DNA of 64,000 bases, taken from assembly GCA_958299035.1 (NCBI GenBank), contig CATQJL010000112.1, forward strand, positions 10,516,880 to 10,580,879. Reading direction: 5' to 3'. A program made the position numbers and the translations under genes. The DNA comes from Cylicocyclus nassatus. Taxonomy: Eukaryota > Nematoda > Chromadorea > Rhabditida > Strongylidae. Positions 24,072 through 35,000 of the stretch are shown one piece after another (position 1 is the stretch's first letter; the number at the start of each line of letters is the position of its first letter). The notes under the pieces are model-generated. The model saw only the letters and a program-made list of their open reading frames with translations, did no database searches and was not told the DNA's origin.

Positions 24072-24335
24072 GTGCAAGATGAGCTCAACAAGAAATTAGA
24101 GGCACATGGCAAATCTTGGATGAATTTTTGCTTACATGACCTTATCTTTCCCGCTGTAAAACGCAGCTTGGAAAGCGAATATGTGAAAAAAAAACATGCA
24201 AGGTCATGGCGGGGCACTATGGCCTTAACTATTTCCGATATGCATCCTCTGCCCTCGAACAAGGTAACCTATGTTATTATCAGCTTTCCAAAATGTTTGT
24301 TGCAAGGTTGTATGCTTATCGGCTCCTAAGTGAAA
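24072..24335 (+). CDS. Possible exon(s) of unknown protein with an A9 frame break
   Basis: Frame VQDELNKKLEAHGKSW to ESEYVKKK, then frame MAGHYGLNYFRYASSALEQG to FVARLYAYRLL, look coding in composition and abut at a run of nine A (24187-24195). Shortening that run by two A would merge them. I recognise no family and no splice pair that explains the switch, so this may be a pseudogene or chance. Confidence 0.25.
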
Positions 24336-24414
24336 CAAACAACGAACACATTATTGCACTATTTACAAACTTTAAGTTTGATCATCTATCTATTATCTAT
24401 CTAATCAAGACAAA

Positions 24415-24700
24415 TGGGCACAAGTGGCGTAGTGGTATGCGCCGCTGTGACCACGCGGGACCAAAATCCGATTACGACCGTGAGCCAACCAAACCCTACA
24501 ACTTCCGGATACGGTAAATTGGTAACAGATTAATCTGGGAGGATGAATGCACTGACTTGGGTACGTATGCACCTACATCCTTGCGGGGGGGGGATCTGAG
24601 AGGGGATGGGTCATACCTCGCTACTCCATATATCTTTCTTCTTCTTCTTCCTCTGTCTGGCTGGATGTTGTCATACACTGATACCTGCGCATGGTGGATG
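24415..24700 (+). repeat. tRNA-derived SINE-like sequence
   Basis: AGTGGCGTAGTGGTATGCGC matches a tRNA box A, and GGACCAAAATCCG about 30 nt later is a weak box B. The body ends in a pyrimidine-rich tract (CTTCTTCTTCTTCCTC). Not a functional tRNA. Confidence 0.4.
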
Positions 24701-24982
24701 CCAAATATTGCCACACAAGATTAGAATTTCATTATTTTGTGTGATTCCCTGAGAATAACCAGGGGATCACCTCTCATATGCAAATTCATTCGTCTTCCTG
24801 AATACTCGATGAAAACGCTGTAAAATTGTGCTGAGAATATAACATTGCACTGCTTATGTTGGTAAAATAAAGTGAATATCAGATTGTCGAAATCTTCGAC
24901 GAACGCCAGCTCGCGAGCCAGCGATTATCGAAAAATGCACAATGTTGATAATTTCTGTATTATCAACCATTGATGAACTCTA

Positions 24983-25719
24983 TCTTATATATAAAGCTGA
25001 ATGTCTGTTTGTATGTCTGTCTGTCTGTCTGTGTGTACGTGTGTTCCGAATAGAAAATTCCATTTCTGAACCGATCCGGACCAAACTTGGCACACATACA
25101 CTTCGGGCCCCGGAGGATGTCATAGGCTACTCTTCGTCATTGATCGATATCGATTTTATCAATTTTTATCCATTTTTTTGCTGAGTCCACCTACGGGGCT
25201 GGGAGTTTGCAGAGGGGGGTAATCGAGCATGGGGATTCCGAATACAATATTAGTCCTAAGGAATATCGATTACTTTTATCGATTTTATCGATTTTTTGCA
25301 AAGTTTGACTTGCGGGGCTGGGAGTTTGCACAGGGGGGTAATCGAGCATGGGGATTCCGAATACAATATTAGTTCTAAGGAATATCAATTACTTTTATCG
25401 ATTTTATCGATTTTTTGCAAAGTTTGACTTGCGGGGCTGGGAGTTTGCACAGGGGAGTAATCGAGCATGGGGATTCCGAATACAATATTAGTTTCTAAGA
25501 TCGGCCACCGCTTTTATCGATTTTATCGATTTTTGCATAGTTTGAGCAACAGGGCTGGGAGTTGGCTCAGGGGGGTAATCGAGCATGCTGATTACCAAAA
25601 CAGCGGAAATAGTGATTTGGCATTTAGGCGTGGGCACAGGGAAAGGTTCGTACAGGAATGATAGTGTTCTTTGACATAGTGTTTTGACAGGGCCGGGCGG
25701 AGCCGATTAAGCCAGCTAG
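24983..25719 (+). mobile_element. Helitron-like non-autonomous element (complete copy, plus orientation)
   Basis: It starts TCTTATATATAAAGCTGAAT after A and ends GAGCCGATTAAGCCAGCTAG before T. Internally a 119-bp unit (CATGGGGATTCCGAATACAA...) is repeated about 2.6 times between 25190 and 25500. No coding capacity. Confidence 0.6.
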
Positions 25720-25795
25720 TATTCTATAAAGCTTGCGGAATCCCCGTAGGCTAAATGGTAAGCTACTCACTCTTGAGTATCTAATCATTCAAAAG

Positions 25796-26030
25796 TGTGT
25801 GGTACCCATGCGCCAAGAGTGTAGCCAATCATCTCCTTTCAAGCACCAACTCGTGTACATTGTACCTTTTATTCGGTTCAGCTCCGCCTTCCTTCGTATA
25901 TAAGGAGTCTCCGAAGGTATTAGGGGTTGCTTCCCGGTCCACACCGGGGCACTCGAACTTCTTCACGACTAATCTACGCCCGTGCGAATAAATCTTATTC
26001 CACAACCACGTCTACCTCTAATTACTTGGT
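25796..26030 (+). other. LTR-like block
   Basis: TGTGGTACCCATGCGCC, a TATA-like GTATATAAGGAG, an AATAAATCTTATT poly(A)-like signal and a following TGGTACCCACCG (possible primer-binding start) resemble a solo LTR of about 235 bp. No second LTR and no clear target duplication were found. Confidence 0.3.
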
Positions 26031-26268
26031 ACCCACCGAACACCATCTTCAAATTCCATTTCTCCTGTCGAAAACATGTTTAGCACACCGTAGTATATCG
26101 CACAATATTATAGCGTTTTCATTATTTTTCCAGGAAGATAAATGACTTTGCAAATGAGAGGTGATCCCCTGGAAATCTCCAGAGGATAGTACAAAATAGT
26201 GAGAATCTAATCTTGTATGGCAGTAACGTGGCACATGCGCAGATATCAGATTGTAAGAACCTTCTTAA

Positions 26269-26653
26269 AGGCAGCGTCCGGGCAAAAACGAAAATGTAGA
26301 GTATAGGGGCGCCCGTCCTGGTAAGACTTTTGCCTAAATGGCAATGCACCAACTTGCTTCTGAAGCGAGAAAACATCTTTAGAAGTGGCGACCGGGACGC
26401 CCCGACAACCGGGGACGAGTTGGTTCGCACAGTACGCCAGAGTGCGCATACCGCACACAGTAAGACGTAGGGTTCCACAAAGATTCTACGTCTTAACCTT
26501 GGCGGCAGGCGACAAAATTCAAATTAAGAGCTCCTGGAAAAGCCCGTTTTCGAAATTTTCGTGTTCTCCGAGCTGCATTTTCGGAATCAGCGAAAAGGAT
26601 TAGCCTGTGTAAGCGAAAAAAATTCCATCCGAAATCTTGCCCGGACGCTGCCT
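26269..26653. mobile_element. MITE with AGGCAGCGTCCGGGCA termini
   Basis: AGGCAGCGTCCGGGCAA at the left and TTGCCCGGACGCTGCCT at the right are exact complements. TTAA precedes the left end, while the right flank is TGGG. The termini resemble the element at 38311 (AGGCAGTGG). Confidence 0.6.
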
Positions 26654-26952
26654 TGGGCCGGATAGGGAAAGAAAAGAAACATATCTAATTAGCGAAATAT
26701 GATGCGTCTCCAGATCTCCTCCCATTCCCGCGGAGATGTGCGTGCGTATGAGCCTTAGTAATGGGCGGCCCCGCAAGTCATTTTAGAAAGCCTGTACAAA
26801 TTTAGCAGCCTCATTCAACTATGAAGTAAAATGTGTTCGTTGCATGCCGCAGAAGATTTTGAAAAGCCGTTTATACTTTATGCTTATTATGACAAATTTA
26901 GATGTACTGTTAGTGGTAAAAAGTTTCTACGTGGTTTAGAGCTTCAAGTTTG

Positions 26953-27057
26953 ATGGTGACTGCTTCTGTGACTTCAATCTTACTACTTACTTTGATGTGC
27001 GGAGTTGTCTGTGTGGCCTCGTCACTCGATTACACACAACAGGTCAACCAAACTGGG
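26953..27057 (+). CDS. Signal-peptide exon, possibly exon 1 of the pepsin-like gene
   Basis: ATG at 26953 opens 35 codons with a classic secretion signal (MVTASVTSILLLTLMCGVVC then VASS) ending at donor GGG|gtaaga, phase 0. It lies 1.9 kb upstream of the first recognisable pepsin-like exon (28999) on the same strand. That exon needs an incoming phase of 1, so at least one propeptide exon must lie between. I could not identify it. Assignment to the pepsin-like gene is inference. Confidence 0.45.
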
Positions 27058-27788
27058 GTAAGAGAACAATCTCACTTTGACTTTTACGACATGTTCTAAA
27101 CAGTTCTTATTGAGCTCCTCCTATTTCTTCTCCGATAGCTTACAATTAGCTCAGAAATTCCCTGAACCACCAGGGGATGCTAGAATATCAATTTTATTGA
27201 GATTTTTCAAATCTAGTTTTATGAATTTCAAATATCTAGTTATGACACCGTCTTGGAAGCAAAATTCAAGTATAGCACTGAGACTGTTTCTTACAAAACT
27301 GATTAGCTCTTAAGATTTTATAGAGTTAGTGTAGGAAATGAAAAGTTCTTGTTTCTTCCCATGCATTCCAAGAATTTTTCAAATATCTGTGAGGAAACAG
27401 TTGCAGGCGCAATGCCAGACTATCATGTTAACAATTCCTTTCTCCTTTCCAGCAAAACTCACTGGCAACACTTTTTTCAATAAATTTGTCTCATTACCTT
27501 GAATTAGTAGTTGTGACCCAACTCAGTTTTTTTATTGACAACAAAATTGACGTCAGTCTGACTTCGTAGGCTTATTCTTTTGCGATAAAATGGCTTTCAG
27601 GACCTATAACGTTCAGACTTTCAGCCTAATATTTCTTCATAAAAAACTTCAAACTGCTGTGGTAAACGCCCAAAGTCTGACTTCTGAACGCGTTTATGTT
27701 TCAGGGTCATCGCAGCCAACCCGATAAAAAAATAATAATTTCAGTTCCGGTACGTTTCTTCTTGCAATTTCTCAATCCGAAGTAATTC
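27058..27788. other. Probable intron sequence, no feature
   Basis: No exon was recognised. If 26953 is exon 1, this is intronic. Confidence 0.25.
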
Positions 27789-28640
27789 AGTGGCCGTATC
27801 CATCAATGAACCCTGAGGGTTAAATTTAGCCTCCACGGTTAGTTTAACCCTCAGGGTTCATTGGCCGTATTCATCAACCATAGGGTAGGTTTACCACGGA
27901 ACGCAATCCACCGGTATCGATTAACGAACCCTGAGGGTTAAACTAACCCTGGAGGGTTAAGGCGTCAGTTACGCGTGCGCTGTGCAACCTCACATCACAG
28001 AACGCCTAAGTACGTGCTAAAATCACATACTTCTATTCTTTCATTGTCATAGTAGTATGATCAACGAATAAGCTTCTAACACTAGTTTCTATAATGCATC
28101 TCTAGCGTATTTGTGCAGCATCCAATCTTACAACGTGAGTTTATTTTCATATGTGCACAATTGCGCCGTGTAATTTCTACTTTTGTGCAATTCGTTTTAT
28201 ATCGGGCTTGTACTACTCTTTTAGGGGTCAGTGCGTGTTATCATAAAGGGGTTCTTCAGTTTTGGCACTTGTCAGAGTGGAATGTGCAACCATTTTTCCT
28301 CGTCGCATTCATTTGCCACCAAAGCTACAGTTCTTTTTCTCGCGAAGTTAGTGTTTCATGTATTTCGAATTTGAACATAAAACGAAGTAAAAACTAAATA
28401 CTATAATAACAACTAATACCAAATACTACAATACTCGTTGATCGTTTTCAAAACTATTAGATGCAGTGGACATTTGTATGAAGCGTTAGGGTAGAGTTAA
28501 CCTTGCTCTATGCTAGGGTTAAATTAACCCTGATGAATAGTAAGTTTTACCCTCCAGGGTTAGTTTAACCCTCAGGATTCGTTGATGAATACGGGTTAAT
28601 CGCTTTCAGGGTAAGATTTACCCTCAAGGTTAGATTTAAC
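27789..28640. mobile_element. CCCTGAGGGTTAA inverted-repeat element(s)
   Basis: GGCCGTATCCATCAATGAAC with CCTGAGGGTTAAA and inverted ACCCTCAGGGTTCATTGG form a small element at 27789-27880. A larger one follows: GTATCGATTAACGAACCCTG near 27914 is mirrored by AGGATTCGTTGATGAATACG near 28575. Arms contain repeated AACCCT/AGGGTT. The 94-codon plus ORF inside (28113-28397) has no motif. Confidence 0.5.
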
Positions 28641-28998
28641 CCTCAGGGTTAAGCCTACACAGCTGACTGACTTTTACGTGGATCTACTCAAAACAAATAA
28701 ACTTTTAGGTTGATAAGTAAGCTCTCGGACATTGCATTTGGACAAGCTGGGGCAGGCGAATCATTGAATAGAGAAAAGCAAGCCTCAAAATATCGGACGC
28801 AAGATGTAAAGTAGAGGAGTAAATTTGAGAATTTAAGATTTTGACAAACCTTAGATCTCCATCTTCCATTTCGTCCTTTATCTAAGAATGTTTAAAAACT
28901 TTCTTACCAACTGAATAAGATATACTCATACAATTGATCAAAAAGTTGTGTACAGCTAGAATCTACACCATATGGATACAAGCAGAGAATTTTCATAG

Positions 28999-29074
28999 GA
29001 AGCAGTGAGAAAGAATTTACTGTAATGGTTACCTTGCGCCACTCCATGTTATGGATACCAAGCATCAACTGCAC
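28999..29074 (+). CDS. Exon of the pepsin-like gene carrying the altered first active-site segment
   Basis: Acceptor TTTTCATAG, incoming phase 1, outgoing phase 2 at a consensus donor (AC|gtaagt). It encodes SSEKEFTVMV, then TLRHS, then MLWIPSINC. Alignment without gaps to the usual EFTVVLDTGSSNLWVPS puts TLRHS on DTGSS. Confidence 0.75.
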
Positions 29075-32000
29075 GTAAGTTTGTCATATGTACAAACCGA
29101 GTTAAAGTTTTGTGCCTACACCATCCCAGCGCCATTATAATTTTATTTTGTTTCATTTTATTTCGGTGAACCTAAAAACAGAACTCTAACATAGCACTCA
29201 ATGGCAAGCATTTTGAAGATTTAAAAATACACCAGTCTGTGAAGTTGTACAAAAAGGAAACTCAATAAGCGAACGCTCAAATGCGCCACTTATTGTCTTC
29301 CGAAAATCAGGAACCAGCTTTATTTGGAGAGTTAGCAAGCGGGTGAGAGCAAGCTGTTTATAGCTCCAAAGAATGAAGCAAGACATTCATGAGAGTACAA
29401 AAATAATATAAGAAAAGGGAATTTGGCAAAACGTCTACCTGTATTTTGACTGGAGGGAAGCTTCATATGACTAAGCAAAATGTGTAGGAGAGGTAGTGGT
29501 GAGAATAAGAAGAAAAATAATGTTTATTTAATAATTTTGAACAGAACACCCAACAAAACTAAACTAACACGAGCAACGATTTGAAGCCAAGCATTTACTT
29601 AAATGCTTCAAGCTTCCCAAACAAAAGTTTTTTTTACAAATTTAGTGCTCGTTAATTACAGTATCTTTAGAGAATCTTGCCGCGGCCGAGCAAAATTTGA
29701 CCCATCAAACTCAAGTTCTTTCTTGAGGGATGGCAGAAGTTGGACGTTAGATAATTATGATGGAGGTGCACAAGGAGTACTAGGAATCGATAGCGTGAAG
29801 GTGATGTGTTTTTGAGTTACGTGTAACATCTGTTGAATATCCCGATAAAAAATTTTAGCCCATAAATCGAAAACTCAAGAAAAGGTTTTAACCTTGCACA
29901 ATGACGATAATCAATCTGGGGGAACGCTTGCTTCTGAGGAGGTGCCCTATATGGCCCTCCCCAACAAAGGCAGGGACCGTAATCAGGCTATTCGTGTGGG
30001 GATCCGATCTCACTGTCCTTCAACCCATTGACGACGACGCTTAATTTTGCGTGGCGGCGCTGTGGGACGACGTAATTTTGCACAACAACTGCGGCGCGGG
30101 AACGTTTTTGTGATTATTTACGAAATGTAAAAATGTTTTGCAAATAACTACAGCCATTTTCTTGGACGAAGAAGACTACAGGTTCCACGAGTGCAAAAAA
30201 CTGGAAAAAATGGTGAACTCTGGGAAAAATACTAGACCCGGAAAGGATATGATTTTGCAAGGTGTGTGGGCCACCGGTGGTCCACATCGTCCCTGGCGGA
30301 AAAAAGTGCGTGGGCCACCGGTGGTCCACATCGTCGTCAATGTGTTAAATCGATTGAGCACTGCTGACGGCGTTTTGAGCGATCTAATGAAAACAGTGTG
30401 TTCCGTGGTTGAGACTACTCCGGTGTCTTCTACTTCAGGCCCGAGGAGTCATTTTCGAAAAACAATCGGACAAAAGCATTCCGTTGTTTATTAGGACAAC
30501 CGGTCAATGCAGTACAAAGGCCTAAAAACACCATTTTTGCGGAAAATCTACAAAAAGAACAGGTCAGAACAGAACAACAGAAAGAAGTATCGTGCATCCC
30601 GATCACTGCAAATTACTGAACAAACAGTAGTTTTTGTAAGCAGGGTACTCCTCTCAGTCAAGGCTGAAGCACGGGCTGTTCAGGCTGCACGTTCCAATTA
30701 GCAAAGGCAAACTGTAACATGTATTACCTATATTACAATAAAAAAGAAGGCTGCTCTCAAACCAACCTTAAGCAGACTCTTGCCTATCCAGCATTTGTCA
30801 ACGGCAAAATTTGTTCAAGAGTTGCGATGCGGACGATGAATGGTGAAAAGAAAAGTGATTGCCCAGAAAATGGAGATAATATCATTTAAGTCAGTTGATA
30901 GGAAGCATAAGATGAAAACATACATTTACGACAAGAATGCGGTTAAGTCTCACAAGGGAATGGTCAGAAATCGAAGTGGCCATTCCAGACAAGCTGCGTA
31001 GCGTTAAATGCAGCATGAAGCGCTGACTTTAAATCTGTCTTCTTTATCTGCTTATCGCTTTTCTAAACGAAGTTATAAGCCATTAAAGACCATTATTTTG
31101 CTCAGAAATTATGCGTGAAATTGAAAATTCAGCCGTACAGAGCGTCGTTCGCCTCAATGCTGGGCCAAAACATGCAGCTAGCTTACTTAAAATTGTTGAA
31201 GCCAGAAGCCGAGCTAAAAGTGCAACAATGTGCTCAATTTCGCTGTTTTTATTTATGATTTTTTCACTATAAAACCGCTTGTAGCTTCGTCCACAGAAGA
31301 GTGAAGCAGATAAGAAAGGCAGATTCGAAGTCAGCGTTTTATACTGCATCGAATGATATACAGCTTGTTTGGTTTGGCCACTTCGACTTCTGACCATTCC
31401 CTTGTCAGAAGGACTTCTGTGGCAAAGAGTTGCCCAAATACAACAAATATTGAAAGGAAGCAACACTGATAGATTATGAGTGAAGCATTCTTGAATATTC
31501 AGTTCAGCCTGAAAGAGAACCCAATCATGATCAACTCAAATGCACCTATCAAACATGAACTAAAACAAAATAACAACAACAGGAAAATTTACCATGACCT
31601 AAGAAAGGATGACAACAATAGGAATAGCAGGAACAAAGCCGAAAACGCAGGTGTAAACCGAGAATGCAAGTATATCAAGAAGCATGTCATCGATGTTAGA
31701 AAGCACTCACTTCTTAATGGATTTGTGGACGTCAAATGTTCGACGTCTGCAATCTCGTCCCTTTTTTGGCCGAGTCCGACCTGCTAGATATGGAAATCGC
31801 TCACGCGGTGTGTGAACGAATGAAGACATGGTTTCATGCAGCAAAATTGCCTCGTAGTTGTTCTGGCCACTTCGCCTTGAATTTAATATAAACTTCAACA
31901 ACAGTGACGGCAGCGCTGAAAATATTTTTGAGAATCTTGTTAAGTCAAGGCCAATGAGAATTAAAACTTGCCAGTGTCAAGGTGGGTCACGCCGGTTTGA

Positions 32001-35000
32001 AGGAATAAAAAAAAGTGGACTGTTTTCTCAATTCACAAATGTATGAATACAAAGTTCAAAGGCAGAAAAGAGGTTGATATGGTCTATAAATAGATAAGTG
32101 AAACCGAAATAGCCTGAAAGAGGCAGAAATTCTACCTTGATTCGGCAAAGTCCAATCAAGCGAAAATGTTTTTTAATTTTTCTCTCGCAGTACTGTTGTT
32201 CTCTGAAAGCAAGGCTATATAACAAACACTCGCAGAAAGGCTCACTCACGGTTTTGAATTGTATGGGTTTGGGCCTGGGCCCCGATCCCGTGGTCTGCAT
32301 TTCTTGCCATCTTGAAAAGGAACCAAAATTTAAAGGCACAAGATTGATGACCTCCTGAAGCGCATTTGCACACTCTTCCAACACTTCGTACTGTCCTTCT
32401 CTACGACAACATAGCATCAACTCCGAAAGGGAATGTTCTTTAAATTACATGCTCAAAGTGCAAACTATAAACAGCGGCAAATCATACTCCCTCAACGAGC
32501 CGATACGTCTGCTTTGTTCTATCTTCTTCTAATATGTCTCTTGGTTCCTCATTTTCATTAGCTCCTTCGTCCGCAATGTCTATGCTTTCTGAAGGCATGG
32601 TTCCGGTGCCTTCCGACCCGGCTTCGCAATTGTCATCATTTTCACTCTTACGCAGCAGCGGTGTTTCGCTGGATGACAGGTAATGCTGAACAGGTCGGAG
32701 AAGCGCGGACGCTAGATTTAAGTATCGATCATAAAGAATGAATAGGATATTACTACCTTCTTCGACAAAAGTTGCTGCAGCATGCAAGTGCACGCAGGAA
32801 ACGCCGGCTTTGTAGACTTCGGAGTAAGAACATTGAAAATGGTATGAGCAGAGCCCACATCTTTCACAGTGGGGGTTCACTTGTAAGAAAAGATGTTTTT
32901 CATCGAAATCAGTTTGTGATGAGAAAACAAACGTCCGCATCACAAGCGCAGGCGTCAGACATGACGATATATATCTTGTACATTCGGGGTTGTGGAGTGA
33001 TTTTCCAACTACGTTCATCCACCTCCACAATGGCAACCTGGAAGTGCTCTTAAGGTCAAAGTGGATGTAGTAGACAAAAACCCAATACCGGGGTTTTTGC
33101 AAAGCTTAGTGCTTCTTTATGTCGTGATAAATTGAGCTTAGAACGTCCATAGACGTCCGAGCGTACTCGTTGCAATTTGTACATTCGATAACACATAACA
33201 TGTGGCAGCAATAAGCTCACCGAAGTGACAAGCTGGAGATCAGCATTTTCGGAGTGCCTTAGCAATATATACAACAGTGTCGGGTTGCGCGTTTTGCTTG
33301 CTCTTGAGGAGCACGTGCTTTAATTTGTTATGCCAAGAATCGCATGGCTCGAAGTGGTAAAGATGACTTTGCGCCTGTAGCATAATGCCGATTCCTTTTT
33401 TCGTTTGACTTAGTTGCGTTTTATGTACTGAAACGGCTTCTCTAACTGAATGCTTTTCATGTCCTAGGCATCGGTGGACGCAAGAAGACATATAAGCGTA
33501 GAGGTAGCTCTCGAACTTTGCTTCATTGACTTCGAAGAGGACTGCCTTGAACAGATCGTTAGCCATTTGTGCATCATCTCCCAGCGAACGACTCACTATC
33601 AGAAAAGACACAACCACCTAACTAGCGTACCCTGAGCAATTCCTTATGCCTTCTCTGCAGAGTTTGGTCCACGTGGAACGAAAGGATCTTTTCAGTGCGA
33701 CTAAGAGGCGAAACCTCTTTGAAACCGTTAAAAAACACGTAGGTATCATTCGTTATTATATAACTTGGATCAAAAGCAGGGACACACCCCTATAAAGCTA
33801 TATTCAGAGCAGCTGTATTATTGACTCAAGATCTTTAAAACCCACTTTTACAAGCTCGAACAGGATTTTTATTACGGCACTGGTCATATGAAAAGATAAC
33901 AAATGCGCCGAGGGAAAGCCACGTCCGGAATCATCGGAGACGACTAGGGAGGCAAGGCGGAATGAATACCTTGTTACGTTAAAAGTGTCATCCACGACGA
34001 CTCCTCTCGATCCAAAGCGTTCAATGTACTTCTTCCCATTCTTTTAGACGAAGGTTTAACAAAGTATCATTACTTTGAGTAAACAGCTCTACCAAGATCT
34101 TATCCAGGATAAAGCCATTCCCGCTAGCATTGTTTGTTTCAACTAGCTTTATGGCGGCGATCGATTTTTCATTTCTCAACAGGATTATCAGAGAAGTACA
34201 ATTATCTAAGTCCCACCGGTCCGCTACTTCGCCGAGCAGACTTACTGACGAGCAGCAATATTACTGAAAACGTGTAAACTGCCCATTGAAATCCTTGGTG
34301 CTTCAAAAAAGCTCTTACTAAATGTCTCTTGTTGTGAGATAGCATAGTCGCGCTTGCTTTTCCGGCGGGATTTCCTCATTCCAAAATTCTTCGCGCAATT
34401 TTACTACGATCTAGAAAGCTTCACTCGCAGTAGAAATCAGCTAAATGGTACCGCACCATCTGATCTGGTATTCCGGACTTGATCATATTCAAGAATATGT
34501 TTTCTTTAGATGTAGAAAGCCTCGTGGAAGCGTGGTTGATTTCGTGCCCTATGTGCCCAAAGCAAGCAACAACAGATAGTTGCCCATCCTTTTTCTATTT
34601 TACCTAGAAACAGAAGACTTACGTATGAATCCGTTCACGAGTTTGACCCATCAAGGCAAAGCACGGATACTGTGGATATACTCGTTTCGACTTCTTATAC
34701 CTATTTTTTTCTCTTCAGCGTCTATCAGACCGCCTTCCCCGCGAGCACGTTGACACACATATCTTGTTGTCGTCACACTTTTTTTCCTCTTTACGGCTCT
34801 CTGCACCAACTTCGAACATGTTTGATCTTCTTTCGCGCTCCTCCACGACTAAAAGTGCGAAAGATGCGGTTTGGTACAACAAAGGAAGTGAAACATCAGA
34901 CCTCAAAATCTTCCCATAATCAAAAAGTTTTGTCGATCACTTCAAAACTGGCATCTTCCCTGCTGTGGTGCTCGGCACAGTGCAACGCGAGATTCTGGAG

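Larger units (their letters stand above)
24710..26226. mobile_element. Long inverted-repeat element enclosing younger insertions
   Basis: CCACACAAGATTAGAATTTC plus AGGGGATCACCTCTCAT at 24710-24850 is mirrored at 26080-26226 (ATGAGAGGTGATCCCCT, CTAATCTTGTATGGC). The 1.2-kb interior holds a Helitron-like copy and an LTR-like block, so the outer element is older. Confidence 0.5.

Noticed and set aside
24425..24495. Functional tRNA gene
   Set aside because: Box A is good but box B is degenerate and no cloverleaf with paired acceptor ends could be drawn; it is better explained as a SINE-like repeat.
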